From Candidatus Gottesmanbacteria bacterium RIFCSPHIGHO2_01_FULL_46_14 (GTDB lineage Bacteria > Patescibacteriota > Microgenomatia > UBA10105 > UBA927): 12,307 nucleotides of DNA. Both the position numbers and the translations under genes were made by a program. Location: positions 45,327-57,633 of the forward strand of contig MFJJ01000014.1 of the NCBI GenBank assembly GCA_001780895.1. The letters run 5' to 3'. This document shows, in pieces, positions 5,908-12,307 of the stretch; within the stretch, counting starts at the first letter, position 1; each line of letters begins with the position of its first letter. The notes beneath the pieces are model-generated. The model was not told where the DNA came from. It did no database searches and saw only the letters and a list, made by a program, of their open reading frames with translations.

Positions 5908-5916
5908 ATTGTACCA
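5908..5916 (-). promoter_or_regulatory. Promoter of the AlkD-like gene, extended -10
   Basis: TGGTACAAT on the minus strand (hexamer TACAAT 5913-5908 with TG-N before it). It ends 6 bases before the ATG, so transcription is predicted to start at the A of the start codon. No convincing -35 is visible. Confidence 0.6.
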
Positions 5917-5959
5917 TGCGCGTTCCGTAATATGGCCTATAGCATTATTTCTGATTTTG

Positions 5960-5969
5960 AAGTATACTT
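5960..5969. promoter_or_regulatory. Palindromic -10 element upstream of the exporter operon
   Basis: AAGTATACTT is a perfect palindrome with TATACT on both strands. The plus hexamer (5963-5968) ends 10 bases before the adaptor ATG, predicting a leader of about 4 nt. The minus hexamer would give an RNA starting near 5954 and running into the AlkD-like gene with a leader of about 53 nt, as a second, longer transcript of that gene. No good -35 is seen on the plus side. Confidence 0.55.
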
Positions 5970-5978
5970 TAGACTCCT

Positions 5979-6989
5979 ATGAAAGCATTCTTTCGTACAT
6001 GGTGGAAGTTTACTCTAATGCTCTCGATACTTGCCGGTATCGTCGCTAACCACCTGATCACCTCCCGAAACGAAGCTTCAATCGCATCATACCAGGTCAA
6101 ACGCCAGGATTTAACACAGACGCTTACCCTCACCGGCACAGTCAACGCTGATCAGGATGCTATTCTCAAATTTCAGACCGGCGGCCGCTTAGCCTGGATT
6201 GGTGTTAAAGCCGGCGACACCGTCCGCGCGTATCAGGGCTTAGCAAGCCTGGACCAGCGGGACGTGGAAAACACCCTCAAGCAGCAACTCAATCTCTACA
6301 TGAAAACCCGCTGGGATTTTGAGCAACTCAAAGAGGATAATGCAAGTAAAATCATTGATGACAGACTCAAACGAATACTGGAAAAATCGCAATTTGACCT
6401 CAACAACAGTGTGCTTAGTGTCGAGCTGCGGGCGTTGGCTGTTGAATACGCAACACTCGTCTCCCCGGTCTCTGGGATTGTAACGCGCGTCGATATGCCG
6501 GTAGCCGGCGTCAATATCAACGCTTCGCAGGCGATAGAGGTGGTCAATCCGGAATCCATGTATGTTTCAGTGTTGGCTGATCAGACAGAAGTAGGACAAC
6601 TGCAAAAAGGCATGAAGGCGGACGTCATTTTTGACGCCTATCCAAGCGAGCACATCGGGGGGATGATTACCTCGGTCGCATTCACTCCAAAAGCCGGAGA
6701 AACGAGCACCGTCTACGAAGCAAAACTCACCCTTACGGCAACGAACGATACGTACAAATACCGTCTCGGTATGACCTCCGACGTCAACTTCGTCACGAGC
6801 GAGAAAAAAGACGTTCTGGCAATTCCTACGAGTTTCGTCAAGGAAGAAAAAGACAAAAAGTATGTTTTTAAGTCCGTAGGCGCCAAAAAAGAAAAAATCA
6901 CGGTTCAAGTCGGGCAGGAATCTGATGATCTTATTCAAATTGTGAGCGGTCTTACCCAAGGCGATGTAATCTATGATACATCTCGCTAA
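5979..6989 (+). CDS. Periplasmic-adaptor-like (MacA/YknX, HlyD family) export protein
   Basis: A 336-residue membrane fusion protein that works with an ABC exporter. An N-terminal transmembrane anchor lies at about 11-28. The two lipoyl half-motifs are at about 61-92 (ILKFQTGGRLAWIGVKAGDTV) and 157-190 (ATLVSPVSGIVTRVDMPVAG), with a short alpha-hairpin between them (93-150). A beta-barrel domain (191-275) and a membrane-proximal domain (to 336) follow. The short hairpin suggests no contact with a TolC-like outer-membrane channel, as in monoderm YknX. The start has no ribosome binding site; a TATACT hexamer ends 10 bases before it. The 3' end overlaps the ATPase gene by 17 bases. The substrate is unknown; antimicrobial peptides, toxins or lipoproteins are known cargoes of the family. 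Confidence 0.9.
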   Translation: MKAFFRTWWKFTLMLSILAGIVANHLITSRNEASIASYQVKRQDLTQTLTLTGTVNADQDAILKFQTGGRLAWIGVKAGDTVRAYQGLASLDQRDVENTLKQQLNLYMKTRWDFEQLKEDNASKIIDDRLKRILEKSQFDLNNSVLSVELRALAVEYATLVSPVSGIVTRVDMPVAGVNINASQAIEVVNPESMYVSVLADQTEVGQLQKGMKADVIFDAYPSEHIGGMITSVAFTPKAGETSTVYEAKLTLTATNDTYKYRLGMTSDVNFVTSEKKDVLAIPTSFVKEEKDKKYVFKSVGAKKEKITVQVGQESDDLIQIVSGLTQGDVIYDTSR

Positions 6990-7641
6990 CGTTTCCAAAG
7001 ACTATCTGACGGACACCGATAGCGTATTTAGTGCACTTAAAGAGGTATCTCTCACAATCAAACGAGGAGAATGTATCAGCATCGTCGGCCCTTCGGGATC
7101 GGGAAAATCGACGCTCATGCATATCATCGGACTTTTAGACAAACCGACAAAAGGTACCGTATCTATCGAAGGGAAAAACATTGCTCATCTTTCTGATGAC
7201 GAACTATCCAAACTGCGCAGCCAATTTGTGGGATTCGTCTTTCAGCAATTTAACCTGATTAATAAACTGACGATTCTGGAAAACGTCATGCTGCCGGCGT
7301 TATACGCACGAAAGGCATTGCCTTTTGAAGCTAAATCGCGTGCTATGGAGCTCCTTACCCGCTTTGGTATAGCGGACAAGGCCAAATCATATCCCAATAA
7401 AATCTCCGGCGGACAACAACAACGGACCGCAATCGCCCGGGCGCTTATGAACAATCCCAAACTCATTCTCGCCGATGAACCGACGGGAAACCTGGACAGT
7501 AAAACGGGTAAAGAAATAATGAGGCTCCTTACTTCACTCAATAAAAAAGAAAGCTTGACCGTCATTATTGTCACGCATGATCCCACAATTGCGTCCCGAA
7601 CCAAGAAAAAAATCCATATCCGTGACGGGAGACTCGTATGA
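6973..7641 (+). CDS. ABC exporter ATPase, MacB/LolD/YknY type
   Basis: A 222-residue nucleotide-binding subunit that powers the permease encoded next to it. Walker A GPSGSGKST is at 39-47, the Q-loop at Q91/Q92 in FVFQQFNLI, the signature ISGGQQQR at 144-151 (usually LSGGQQQR), Walker B LILADEP at 164-170, the D-loop NLDS at 173-176, and the switch histidine H202 in VTHD. Length and motif order match LolD/MacB-type ATPases encoded apart from their permease. The start lies inside the last codons of the adaptor gene (17-base overlap) and the stop overlaps the permease ATG (ATGA). All three subunits are therefore made from one transcript with coupled translation. Confidence 0.97.
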   Translation: MIHLANVSKDYLTDTDSVFSALKEVSLTIKRGECISIVGPSGSGKSTLMHIIGLLDKPTKGTVSIEGKNIAHLSDDELSKLRSQFVGFVFQQFNLINKLTILENVMLPALYARKALPFEAKSRAMELLTRFGIADKAKSYPNKISGGQQQRTAIARALMNNPKLILADEPTGNLDSKTGKEIMRLLTSLNKKESLTVIIVTHDPTIASRTKKKIHIRDGRLV

Positions 7642-8846
7642 ATGGCATCATCTTTGCTTTACGATCAGCAGTAGAAGATTTTGGACGAAATAAATTGCGT
7701 ACACTTTTGACATCCCTTGGAATTCTTATTGGTGTTTCCTCAGTCGTTCTTCTTATGGCGTTCGGACTGGGACTCAAAAAATACATCGAAAATCAATTTG
7801 CAAGCCTTGGCACCAATCTCCTTCGTATTGTTCCGGGAAAGATATTAGAAGGCGGAAGCTTCCGGGCAGGCGGTCCGGCCTCTCTTGGCGGCATCAAATT
7901 TGACATCAAAGACGTACAGTCGCTAGAAAAAATCAGCCAGGTGGAATATGTACTTCCGGTGTTTAGTAAATCCACCACCGTAGACATCGGTAAGCGTTCG
8001 GAGCTTGCAGATATTTATGCGAGCTCCGCCGATATTTTCAAAGGGCTTAACCTCAAAGCGGCTTATGGACAAATTTTTACAAAATCCGATGTTGATAAGC
8101 ATGCCAAAATCGTTGTGATTGGACCTAAAATTGCAAAAAAATTGTTTATGTACGAAGATAGCGCCATTGGAAAAAATATCAAAGTTGAGGGACAAAATTT
8201 TCGGATCATTGGAGTTCTTAAGGCCAAAGGTGGCGGATTCGGCGGGCCTGACCTGGATTCATTTCTCTACATGCCCTATACAACGGCGATGGTCTTTAAC
8301 CCGGAAAAAACATTCATCGCACTCGTCGTGAAAACCACCGATAACGCCAACGTTGCCCAGATAAAAAAAGATATCAATAACAGATTGCTCCGGCGCTATA
8401 ACGAGGATAATTTTTCTGTCATCCAGCAGGAAGAACTCTTAAGCGCCATCGGACAGATATTTTCTATTATGAACCTTGTTCTTGTTTCTATTGCTGCAAT
8501 CTCTCTGGTCGTGGGCGGCGTAGGTATCATGAATATCATGTACGTCACCGTCACGGAGCGGATAAAAGAAATCGGCATCAGACGCGCTATCGGGGCGACC
8601 AAACGGGATATCCTGACGCAGTTTATGACTGAAGCCGTCGCACTGTCGCTGTTTGGAGGCATTATGGGGCTTACTATCTCATTTCTTATCGTCCTGGGGG
8701 TTCAGCGCTTTTTTCCGGCATACATTGACACAATGACGATAACCATTGCGCTCGTCGTTTCTTCGGTTATCGGCATTGTGTTCGGCGTTCTTCCTGCCAA
8801 ACGCGCCGCAGACCTCTCCCCCATCGATTCCATTCGATATGAATAG
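7638..8846 (+). CDS. ABC exporter permease, MacB/FtsX family
   Basis: A 402-residue MacB-type permease. The first transmembrane helix is at about 21-46, a large extracellular MacB core domain at 47-270, and three helices at about 275-302, 332-355 and 366-386. The cytoplasmic coupling segment ERIKEIGIRRAIGA (307-320) is the most conserved part of the FtsX family. These permeases work by mechanotransmission, moving substrate or adaptor outside the membrane rather than through it. A GGGAG lies 6 bases upstream of the ATG, so this internal start has a Shine-Dalgarno and an ATGA overlap with the ATPase gene. With the adaptor and ATPase it forms a complete YknXYZ-like set. A hairpin and T run follow at 8874-8899. 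Confidence 0.96.
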   Translation: MNGIIFALRSAVEDFGRNKLRTLLTSLGILIGVSSVVLLMAFGLGLKKYIENQFASLGTNLLRIVPGKILEGGSFRAGGPASLGGIKFDIKDVQSLEKISQVEYVLPVFSKSTTVDIGKRSELADIYASSADIFKGLNLKAAYGQIFTKSDVDKHAKIVVIGPKIAKKLFMYEDSAIGKNIKVEGQNFRIIGVLKAKGGGFGGPDLDSFLYMPYTTAMVFNPEKTFIALVVKTTDNANVAQIKKDINNRLLRRYNEDNFSVIQQEELLSAIGQIFSIMNLVLVSIAAISLVVGGVGIMNIMYVTVTERIKEIGIRRAIGATKRDILTQFMTEAVALSLFGGIMGLTISFLIVLGVQRFFPAYIDTMTITIALVVSSVIGIVFGVLPAKRAADLSPIDSIRYE

Positions 8847-8873
8847 CTCTATTAATTATTGGTAAACCCTACA

Positions 8874-8899
8874 GAAGTAAGAAGCAACTTCATTTTTTT
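8874..8899 (+). terminator. Candidate intrinsic terminator of the exporter operon
   Basis: GAAGT (8874-8878) pairs with ACTTC (8887-8891) around an 8-base loop, followed by A and seven T (8893-8899). It lies 28 bases after the permease stop. The stem is short, so the call is moderate. The rest of the 8847-8962 gap, between convergent genes, shows only a repeated CCCTACA (8867-8873 and 8921-8927). Confidence 0.5.
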
Positions 8900-8962
8900 A
8901 GGCACAGGCTGGTTGTTTCACCCTACAAACGCAGGATTACTACCAAACCTATTTAAAAGCAC

Positions 8963-9256
8963 TCAGGGAGCGTGCTTCACCTGTCGATTAAATTCTTCTC
9001 TTACTTTTTCATCAAGTAGCATCTTTACCAAAGATTGATAGGGTACATCTTTTTTATTTGCTATCATTTTAAGCGAATCGAGCAAAGATTCAGGAACTCT
9101 TATTGTAATGGTCTTCGTTGATAGTTTAAGGTTTGGAAACGATGGATTAACGCTCGCTTTACGAATATCAAAATAGTCAGTACTATCATGAGTTGCCCAA
9201 AATTCGGTTTCTTCCTCTTCGTTTTTAAATTTTGGTATTGGTTTTAGTTTTTTCAT
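8963..9256 (-). CDS. brnA: BrnA-like (CopG family) antitoxin
   Basis: A 97-residue antitoxin. Residues 14-30 (EEEETEFWATHDSTDYF) match the N-terminal toxin-binding region of the CopG-type antitoxin family found beside BrnT. Residues 46-90 form a ribbon-helix-helix-like domain: a beta-strand TKTITIRVPESLLDSLK, then helix residues with NKKDVPYQSLVKMLLDEKV. It should bind and block the BrnT-like protein and repress the shared promoter. Its ATG overlaps the toxin stop by 4 bases (ATGA); toxin first and antitoxin second is the normal brnTA order. The AT-rich base use is unlike secA and the exporter genes, which suggests acquisition. Confidence 0.87.
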   Translation of the reverse strand: MKKLKPIPKFKNEEEETEFWATHDSTDYFDIRKASVNPSFPNLKLSTKTITIRVPESLLDSLKMIANKKDVPYQSLVKMLLDEKVREEFNRQVKHAP

Positions 9257-9561
9257 GAGTATTCATCCCCAAATTCCTGATATTCTTTTCGTTCTTTTTT
9301 ACTTTGATCCCTCACTGAGATTATCCTGAACTTATTATTTCTTATTGTTAATACCAACATAACTAATCTGTTTTTATTGGTATGTCCATAAACACGGAAT
9401 CGTTCTTCAGATTGAGAATGAGATTCGTCCTCATTTACAATAAAGGGCTTGTTTAGAAAAACTTCCTCACATTCTTTATAATTAACTTTATGTCTTGTTA
9501 TGTGCTCCAGATTCCCTTTATCCCAGTCAAATCCCTCAATTAAAGACAAATCAACATCCAT
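9253..9561 (-). CDS. brnT: BrnT-like ribonuclease toxin
   Basis: A 102-residue BrnT-family toxin, a RelE-fold ribonuclease that cuts mRNA and slows growth under stress. FDWDKGNLEHITRHKVNY (11-28) is the family opening (F-x-WD-x-x-K/G-x-x-x-N). Later come ERFRVYGHT (53-61) and the C-terminal RIISVRDQSKKERKEY (79-94), which matches the RIISAR-x-x-x-x-x-E-R-x-x-Y signature. Length is typical. The promoter immediately upstream predicts a leader of about 4-5 nt. It sits directly after secA on the same strand, with 45 bases between them and its own promoter. Base composition is AT-rich. The family is well supported; activity is not shown by sequence alone. Confidence 0.92.
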   Translation of the reverse strand: MDVDLSLIEGFDWDKGNLEHITRHKVNYKECEEVFLNKPFIVNEDESHSQSEERFRVYGHTNKNRLVMLVLTIRNNKFRIISVRDQSKKERKEYQEFGDEYS

Positions 9562-9585
9562 GTATGTATTTAATGATACAATACA
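9561..9585. promoter_or_regulatory. Possible operator over the brnT start
   Basis: TGTAT (9561-9565) and GTAT (9566-9569) are mirrored by ATAC (9576-9579) and ATACA (9581-9585) around a short AT-rich centre, with one extra base on the right side. The near-palindrome covers the -10 hexamer and start codon of brnT, where a ribbon-helix-helix antitoxin would be expected to bind for autoregulation. Confidence 0.4.
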
Positions 9586-9601
9586 CAGGTTCTTTTATCA
9601 A
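9573..9601 (-). promoter_or_regulatory. brnTA promoter
   Basis: On the minus strand TTGATA (9601-9596), a 17-base spacer, then TATCAT (9578-9573). The hexamer ends 11 bases before the toxin ATG. The -35 lies just beyond the secA stop codon. It lets the module be transcribed independently of secA, although no terminator separates the two. Confidence 0.65.
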
Positions 9602-9606
9602 TGGTC

Positions 9607-12246
9607 TTATCCCAGCTGCGGATAATGGCACTTTTTCCACTTCTTCCCGCTTTCGCACCAGCATGGGTCATTGCGGCCGAGTTTAGAAGAGGAGGTAGAG
9701 CTCCCAACTGTTGGTTGTGCGACGGCGCGCTGTGCTGGCACCGCTGGCGGGGGTGGCGCCATTTCTACTTGTACTTTAAAAATTCTATGGACGATTTCGC
9801 TGTCGATCCCAGCTATGAGCGTCTCGAACATTGAGAAGGCTTCGTTTTTATATTCAACCAGCGGATCGCGCTGACCGTAGCCGCGCAGTCCAATGCCTTC
9901 GCGAAGATCATCGATTGCGTCAAGGTGATCCATCCAAAGATTGTCAATAACCTGGAGGCTTACCCATCGTTCGATCTGTCGTATGACATCGGGCGTAACC
10001 TGTGTTTCCCTGCGCTCATAGGTGTCCTTTGCAAGCTTTGACAGAAAGTCAACGATTTCGGAAGCCTGATGCATTTGTTCAAGCTGCTTGGTCAGCTGCT
10101 GTTGTGAGGCTTGATCAAATGGAATAATCGTGGCAAATTCCGTAACAATTTTTTCCCGTTCAATCGAGCCTCCCTCGGTACTGTACAGCGTTACCGCAGT
10201 TGAAATTTGATCGGTTATTTTACCCAGTATTATTTCTTTCTGACTCTCGCCTTCCAGTATTTTTCTGCGCCGTTTGTATACGATCTCACGCTGTTTGTTG
10301 AGCACATCATCATATTCAACCAGATTCTTGCGGCTATCAAAGTGAAATCCTTCGACTTTAACTTGTGCCTGCTCAATAGCCCGCGAGACCATCCCATGTT
10401 CAAGCGGTACGTCTTCGGGCATTTTGAATATATCCATGAGCCGCGCCACCTGGTCGCCTCCAAAGAGGCGCATAATGTCATCCTCCAGAGACACATAAAA
10501 TCTCGTCGATCCCGGGTCCCCTTGCCTGCCCGATCGTCCGCGCAGTTGGTTATCGATGCGACGGCTTTCATGCCGCTCGCTGCCGATAACATGGAGCCCA
10601 CCGAGCGCAAGCACGTCGTCATGATTTTTTTGCCACTGCCGCATTTCTTCTTCATATTCTTTCTTATCCTCCACTTCCCATGGTTCGTGTTTGATTCCTC
10701 CTAAGATGATGTCTACACCGCGACCTGCCATGTTGGTTGCGACTGTTACCGCGCCCTTTTTCCCGGCTTCGGAAATAATCATGGCTTCCCGTATGTGATT
10801 TTTGGCATTGAGTACTTCGTGAGCGACGCCTTTCCTTTTGAGGAACTCGCTGATAATCTCGTTTTTATCTATTGATGTGGTACCGACCAACACCGGCTGA
10901 CCCCTTTTGTGACACTCGATAATGTCGTTAACAATAGCGGAATATTTCGCCCGCGGCGTTTTATACACACTGTCAGCAAAGTCGGTCCGGATCATCGACC
11001 GATGGGTGGGAATGACGATAACGTCTAGGTTATAAATTTTATGAAATTCCTCGGCTTCCGTTGCTGCCGTACCCGTCATACCGGCAAGTTTTTCGTACAT
11101 ACGGAAATAGTTTTGAAGAGAGACAGTAGCGAGCGTCTTACTTTCCTGCTGTATTGCAACACCTTCTTTGGCTTCAATTGCCTGATGGATCCCTTCACTA
11201 TAGCGCCTGCCTTGCAAAAGCCGCCCGGTAAACTCGTCCACGATAACGACTTGCCCGTCTTTGACGATATAATCTTTTTCCCGATGAAACAGCGTCCTGG
11301 CTTTGAGCGCTGCTTCTATGTGGTGGACGGTTTCAAAATCGCTTTCGTAAATATTGCCCTGACCCAGCATCTTTTCGACTTTCAATACTCCGTGATCGCT
11401 AAGATGGGCAGTGCGAAGTTTTTCGTCGATGACATAATCGGTCTCTGCCGTCAGTTTTTCAACCAGCTTGGCATAGTCATAATACTTGTGCGTGGCTTCA
11501 GCTGCCGGAGCTGAAATGATATGCGGGGTACGCGCCTCATCAATTAAAACTGAATCAACCTCATCAACGATAGCAAAATGATACTCGCGCTGAGAAAGCC
11601 GGAAAACATCAGACACCATGTTGTCGCGGAGATAATCAAACCCGAATTCCGAGTTTATACCATAGGTGATATCTGCCTGGTATGCTTCTTTTCGTGTAAT
11701 TGGCCGCAAGTGTTTGAGTCGCCAGTCCGTCGCTGTCGCATCATCGAAGAGGGGATCATAAATAAACGACTGATCGTTAATAATTGCCGCAACCGATACT
11801 CCCAGGAGTTGAAAAATCGGCCCCATCCATCCCGCATCGCGTCGGGCAAGATAGTCGTTGACGGTTACTAAGTGGACACCCCGTCCGGTCAATGAATTGA
11901 GATACATCGTAGGTGTCGCGGACAATGTTTTTCCCTCTCCGGTTTTTTGTTCGGCGATTTTTCCGTTATGGAGAGCAATTGATGCAATAAGCTGGACGTC
12001 AAAATGCCGCAGTCCAATCGTACGTTGCGCGGCGTCCCGGACGAGCGCGTAAGCTTGGGGCAGAAGGTCATCGAGTGTTTGCCCATTTGCCAAGCGTTTT
12101 TTAAATTCCGCAGTTTTTTGCGCAAATTGCACGTCTTTCAATTTCTGTATTTCAGGCTCAAGACTGTTGATATTCTCAACAATACTGCGGAGCTTTGTTA
12201 TCTCCTTTTCGTTATTGTCGAGGAGTTTTCCGAGGAACTTAAACAT
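9607..12246 (-). CDS. secA: Preprotein translocase ATPase SecA
   Basis: SecA is the motor that pushes unfolded proteins through the SecYEG channel. It is 879 residues, full length. Walker A TGEGKT is at 102-107, with IAEQ before it where E. coli has AEM. Further motifs are Walker B VDEVDSVLIDEARTP (227-241), DITYGINSEFGFDYLRDNM (192-210), TNMAGRGVDIILGG, and GSERHESRRIDNQLRGRSGRQGDPG in the second helicase domain. The C-terminus has a proline/alanine linker, then a zinc-binding tail GRNDPCWCESGKKWKKCHYP with C-x-C-x8-CH intact; Trp and Glu replace the usual Pro and Gly. A stretch of about 31 residues (150-184) stands where E. coli has about 10. A promoter hexamer ends 6 bases before the ATG. 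Confidence 0.98.
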   Translation of the reverse strand: MFKFLGKLLDNNEKEITKLRSIVENINSLEPEIQKLKDVQFAQKTAEFKKRLANGQTLDDLLPQAYALVRDAAQRTIGLRHFDVQLIASIALHNGKIAEQKTGEGKTLSATPTMYLNSLTGRGVHLVTVNDYLARRDAGWMGPIFQLLGVSVAAIINDQSFIYDPLFDDATATDWRLKHLRPITRKEAYQADITYGINSEFGFDYLRDNMVSDVFRLSQREYHFAIVDEVDSVLIDEARTPHIISAPAAEATHKYYDYAKLVEKLTAETDYVIDEKLRTAHLSDHGVLKVEKMLGQGNIYESDFETVHHIEAALKARTLFHREKDYIVKDGQVVIVDEFTGRLLQGRRYSEGIHQAIEAKEGVAIQQESKTLATVSLQNYFRMYEKLAGMTGTAATEAEEFHKIYNLDVIVIPTHRSMIRTDFADSVYKTPRAKYSAIVNDIIECHKRGQPVLVGTTSIDKNEIISEFLKRKGVAHEVLNAKNHIREAMIISEAGKKGAVTVATNMAGRGVDIILGGIKHEPWEVEDKKEYEEEMRQWQKNHDDVLALGGLHVIGSERHESRRIDNQLRGRSGRQGDPGSTRFYVSLEDDIMRLFGGDQVARLMDIFKMPEDVPLEHGMVSRAIEQAQVKVEGFHFDSRKNLVEYDDVLNKQREIVYKRRRKILEGESQKEIILGKITDQISTAVTLYSTEGGSIEREKIVTEFATIIPFDQASQQQLTKQLEQMHQASEIVDFLSKLAKDTYERRETQVTPDVIRQIERWVSLQVIDNLWMDHLDAIDDLREGIGLRGYGQRDPLVEYKNEAFSMFETLIAGIDSEIVHRIFKVQVEMAPPPPAVPAQRAVAQPTVGSSTSSSKLGRNDPCWCESGKKWKKCHYPQLG

Positions 12247-12252
12247 TGCTTT

Positions 12253-12261
12253 ATTTTACCA
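12253..12261 (-). promoter_or_regulatory. secA promoter, extended -10
   Basis: TGGTAAAAT on the minus strand (hexamer TAAAAT 12258-12253 with TG-N before it) ends 6 bases before the secA ATG, so transcription is predicted to begin at the start codon. No clear -35 is seen. Further upstream, to the window end, lies a small inverted repeat AATAG-AAG-CTATT (12265-12277) and no gene that I can support. Confidence 0.55.
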
Positions 12262-12307
12262 CAAAATAGAAGCTATTACGCGCTATTTGATAATTTTTCA
12301 CGACGGG

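Noticed and set aside
8847..8962. Possible small RNA or repeat array in the convergent gap after the permease
   Set aside because: Apart from one short hairpin with a T run and a twice-repeated 7-mer, I see no tRNA-like fold, array or open frame.
9567..9572. TAAATA as the brnT -10
   Set aside because: It lies nearer the ATG but has no -35 partner. TATCAT with TTGATA at 17 bases is the better promoter.
10207..10704. 165-codon open frame on the plus strand inside secA
   Set aside because: It is antisense to the conserved second helicase domain of SecA, has no promoter or ribosome binding site, and its amino acid pattern is that of a shadow frame.
1..12307. A new multi-gene defence or biosynthetic system
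   Set aside because: I looked for clusters of unknown genes with shared direction and overlaps. All co-directional sets resolve into known families (ruvCAB, a MacAB-like exporter, toxin-antitoxin pairs), and the one unrecognised gene stands alone.

Overview
This window is almost fully coding, with about 17 genes in 12.3 kb. The longest gap without a gene is about 115 bases (8847-8962), so there is no empty stretch over 300 bases. I found no tRNA, rRNA, CRISPR array or insertion sequence. The mix of genes suggests a small, compact bacterial genome, most likely Candidatus Patescibacteria (CPR), perhaps Microgenomates-like. The reasons are the tight packing, universal housekeeping genes (prfB, ruvCAB, secA) interleaved with small toxin-antitoxin pairs, a membrane-anchored DsbA-like protein, a YknXYZ/MacAB-type exporter, and a SecA with an insertion of about 20 residues. 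This placement is an inference from gene content. Genes read normally with TAA/TAG/TGA stops (code 11).

Layout: (1) 1-493 (-), 5' part of prfB, cut by the window edge. (2) 563-1251 (+), an excisionase-type HTH gene overlapping a PIN-domain gene, a likely toxin-antitoxin pair. (3) 1267-1635 (-), an unrecognised small exported or anchored protein with an intrinsic terminator at its 3' end. (4) 1660-3679 (+), ruvC-ruvA-ruvB, coupled by ATGA overlaps. (5) 3676-5901 (-), a DsbA-like oxidoreductase, a VTT/DedA-like membrane protein, a 55-residue truncated cupin, and an AlkD-like DNA glycosylase. (6) 5979-8846 (+), a three-gene exporter: adaptor, ATPase and FtsX/MacB permease. (7) 8963-9561 (-), a clearly AT-rich BrnT/BrnA-like toxin-antitoxin module. 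(8) 9607-12246 (-), secA.

How they work together: ruvCAB resolves Holliday junctions and the AlkD-like enzyme repairs alkylated bases. secA drives the Sec export that the adaptor, the DsbA-like protein and the small exported protein would need. The MacAB-like operon exports something unknown, or remodels the envelope. Two toxin-antitoxin pairs sit at the edges of housekeeping blocks.

The most striking observation is not a gene. At all nine apparent transcription-unit starts, a recognisable -10 hexamer ends only 6-11 bases before the start codon, which predicts leaderless mRNAs or leaders of 0-5 nt. Seven of the eight downstream genes instead overlap the stop codon of the gene before them; the truncated cupin is the exception. 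I did not find a convincing undescribed multi-gene system; most genes belong to known families.
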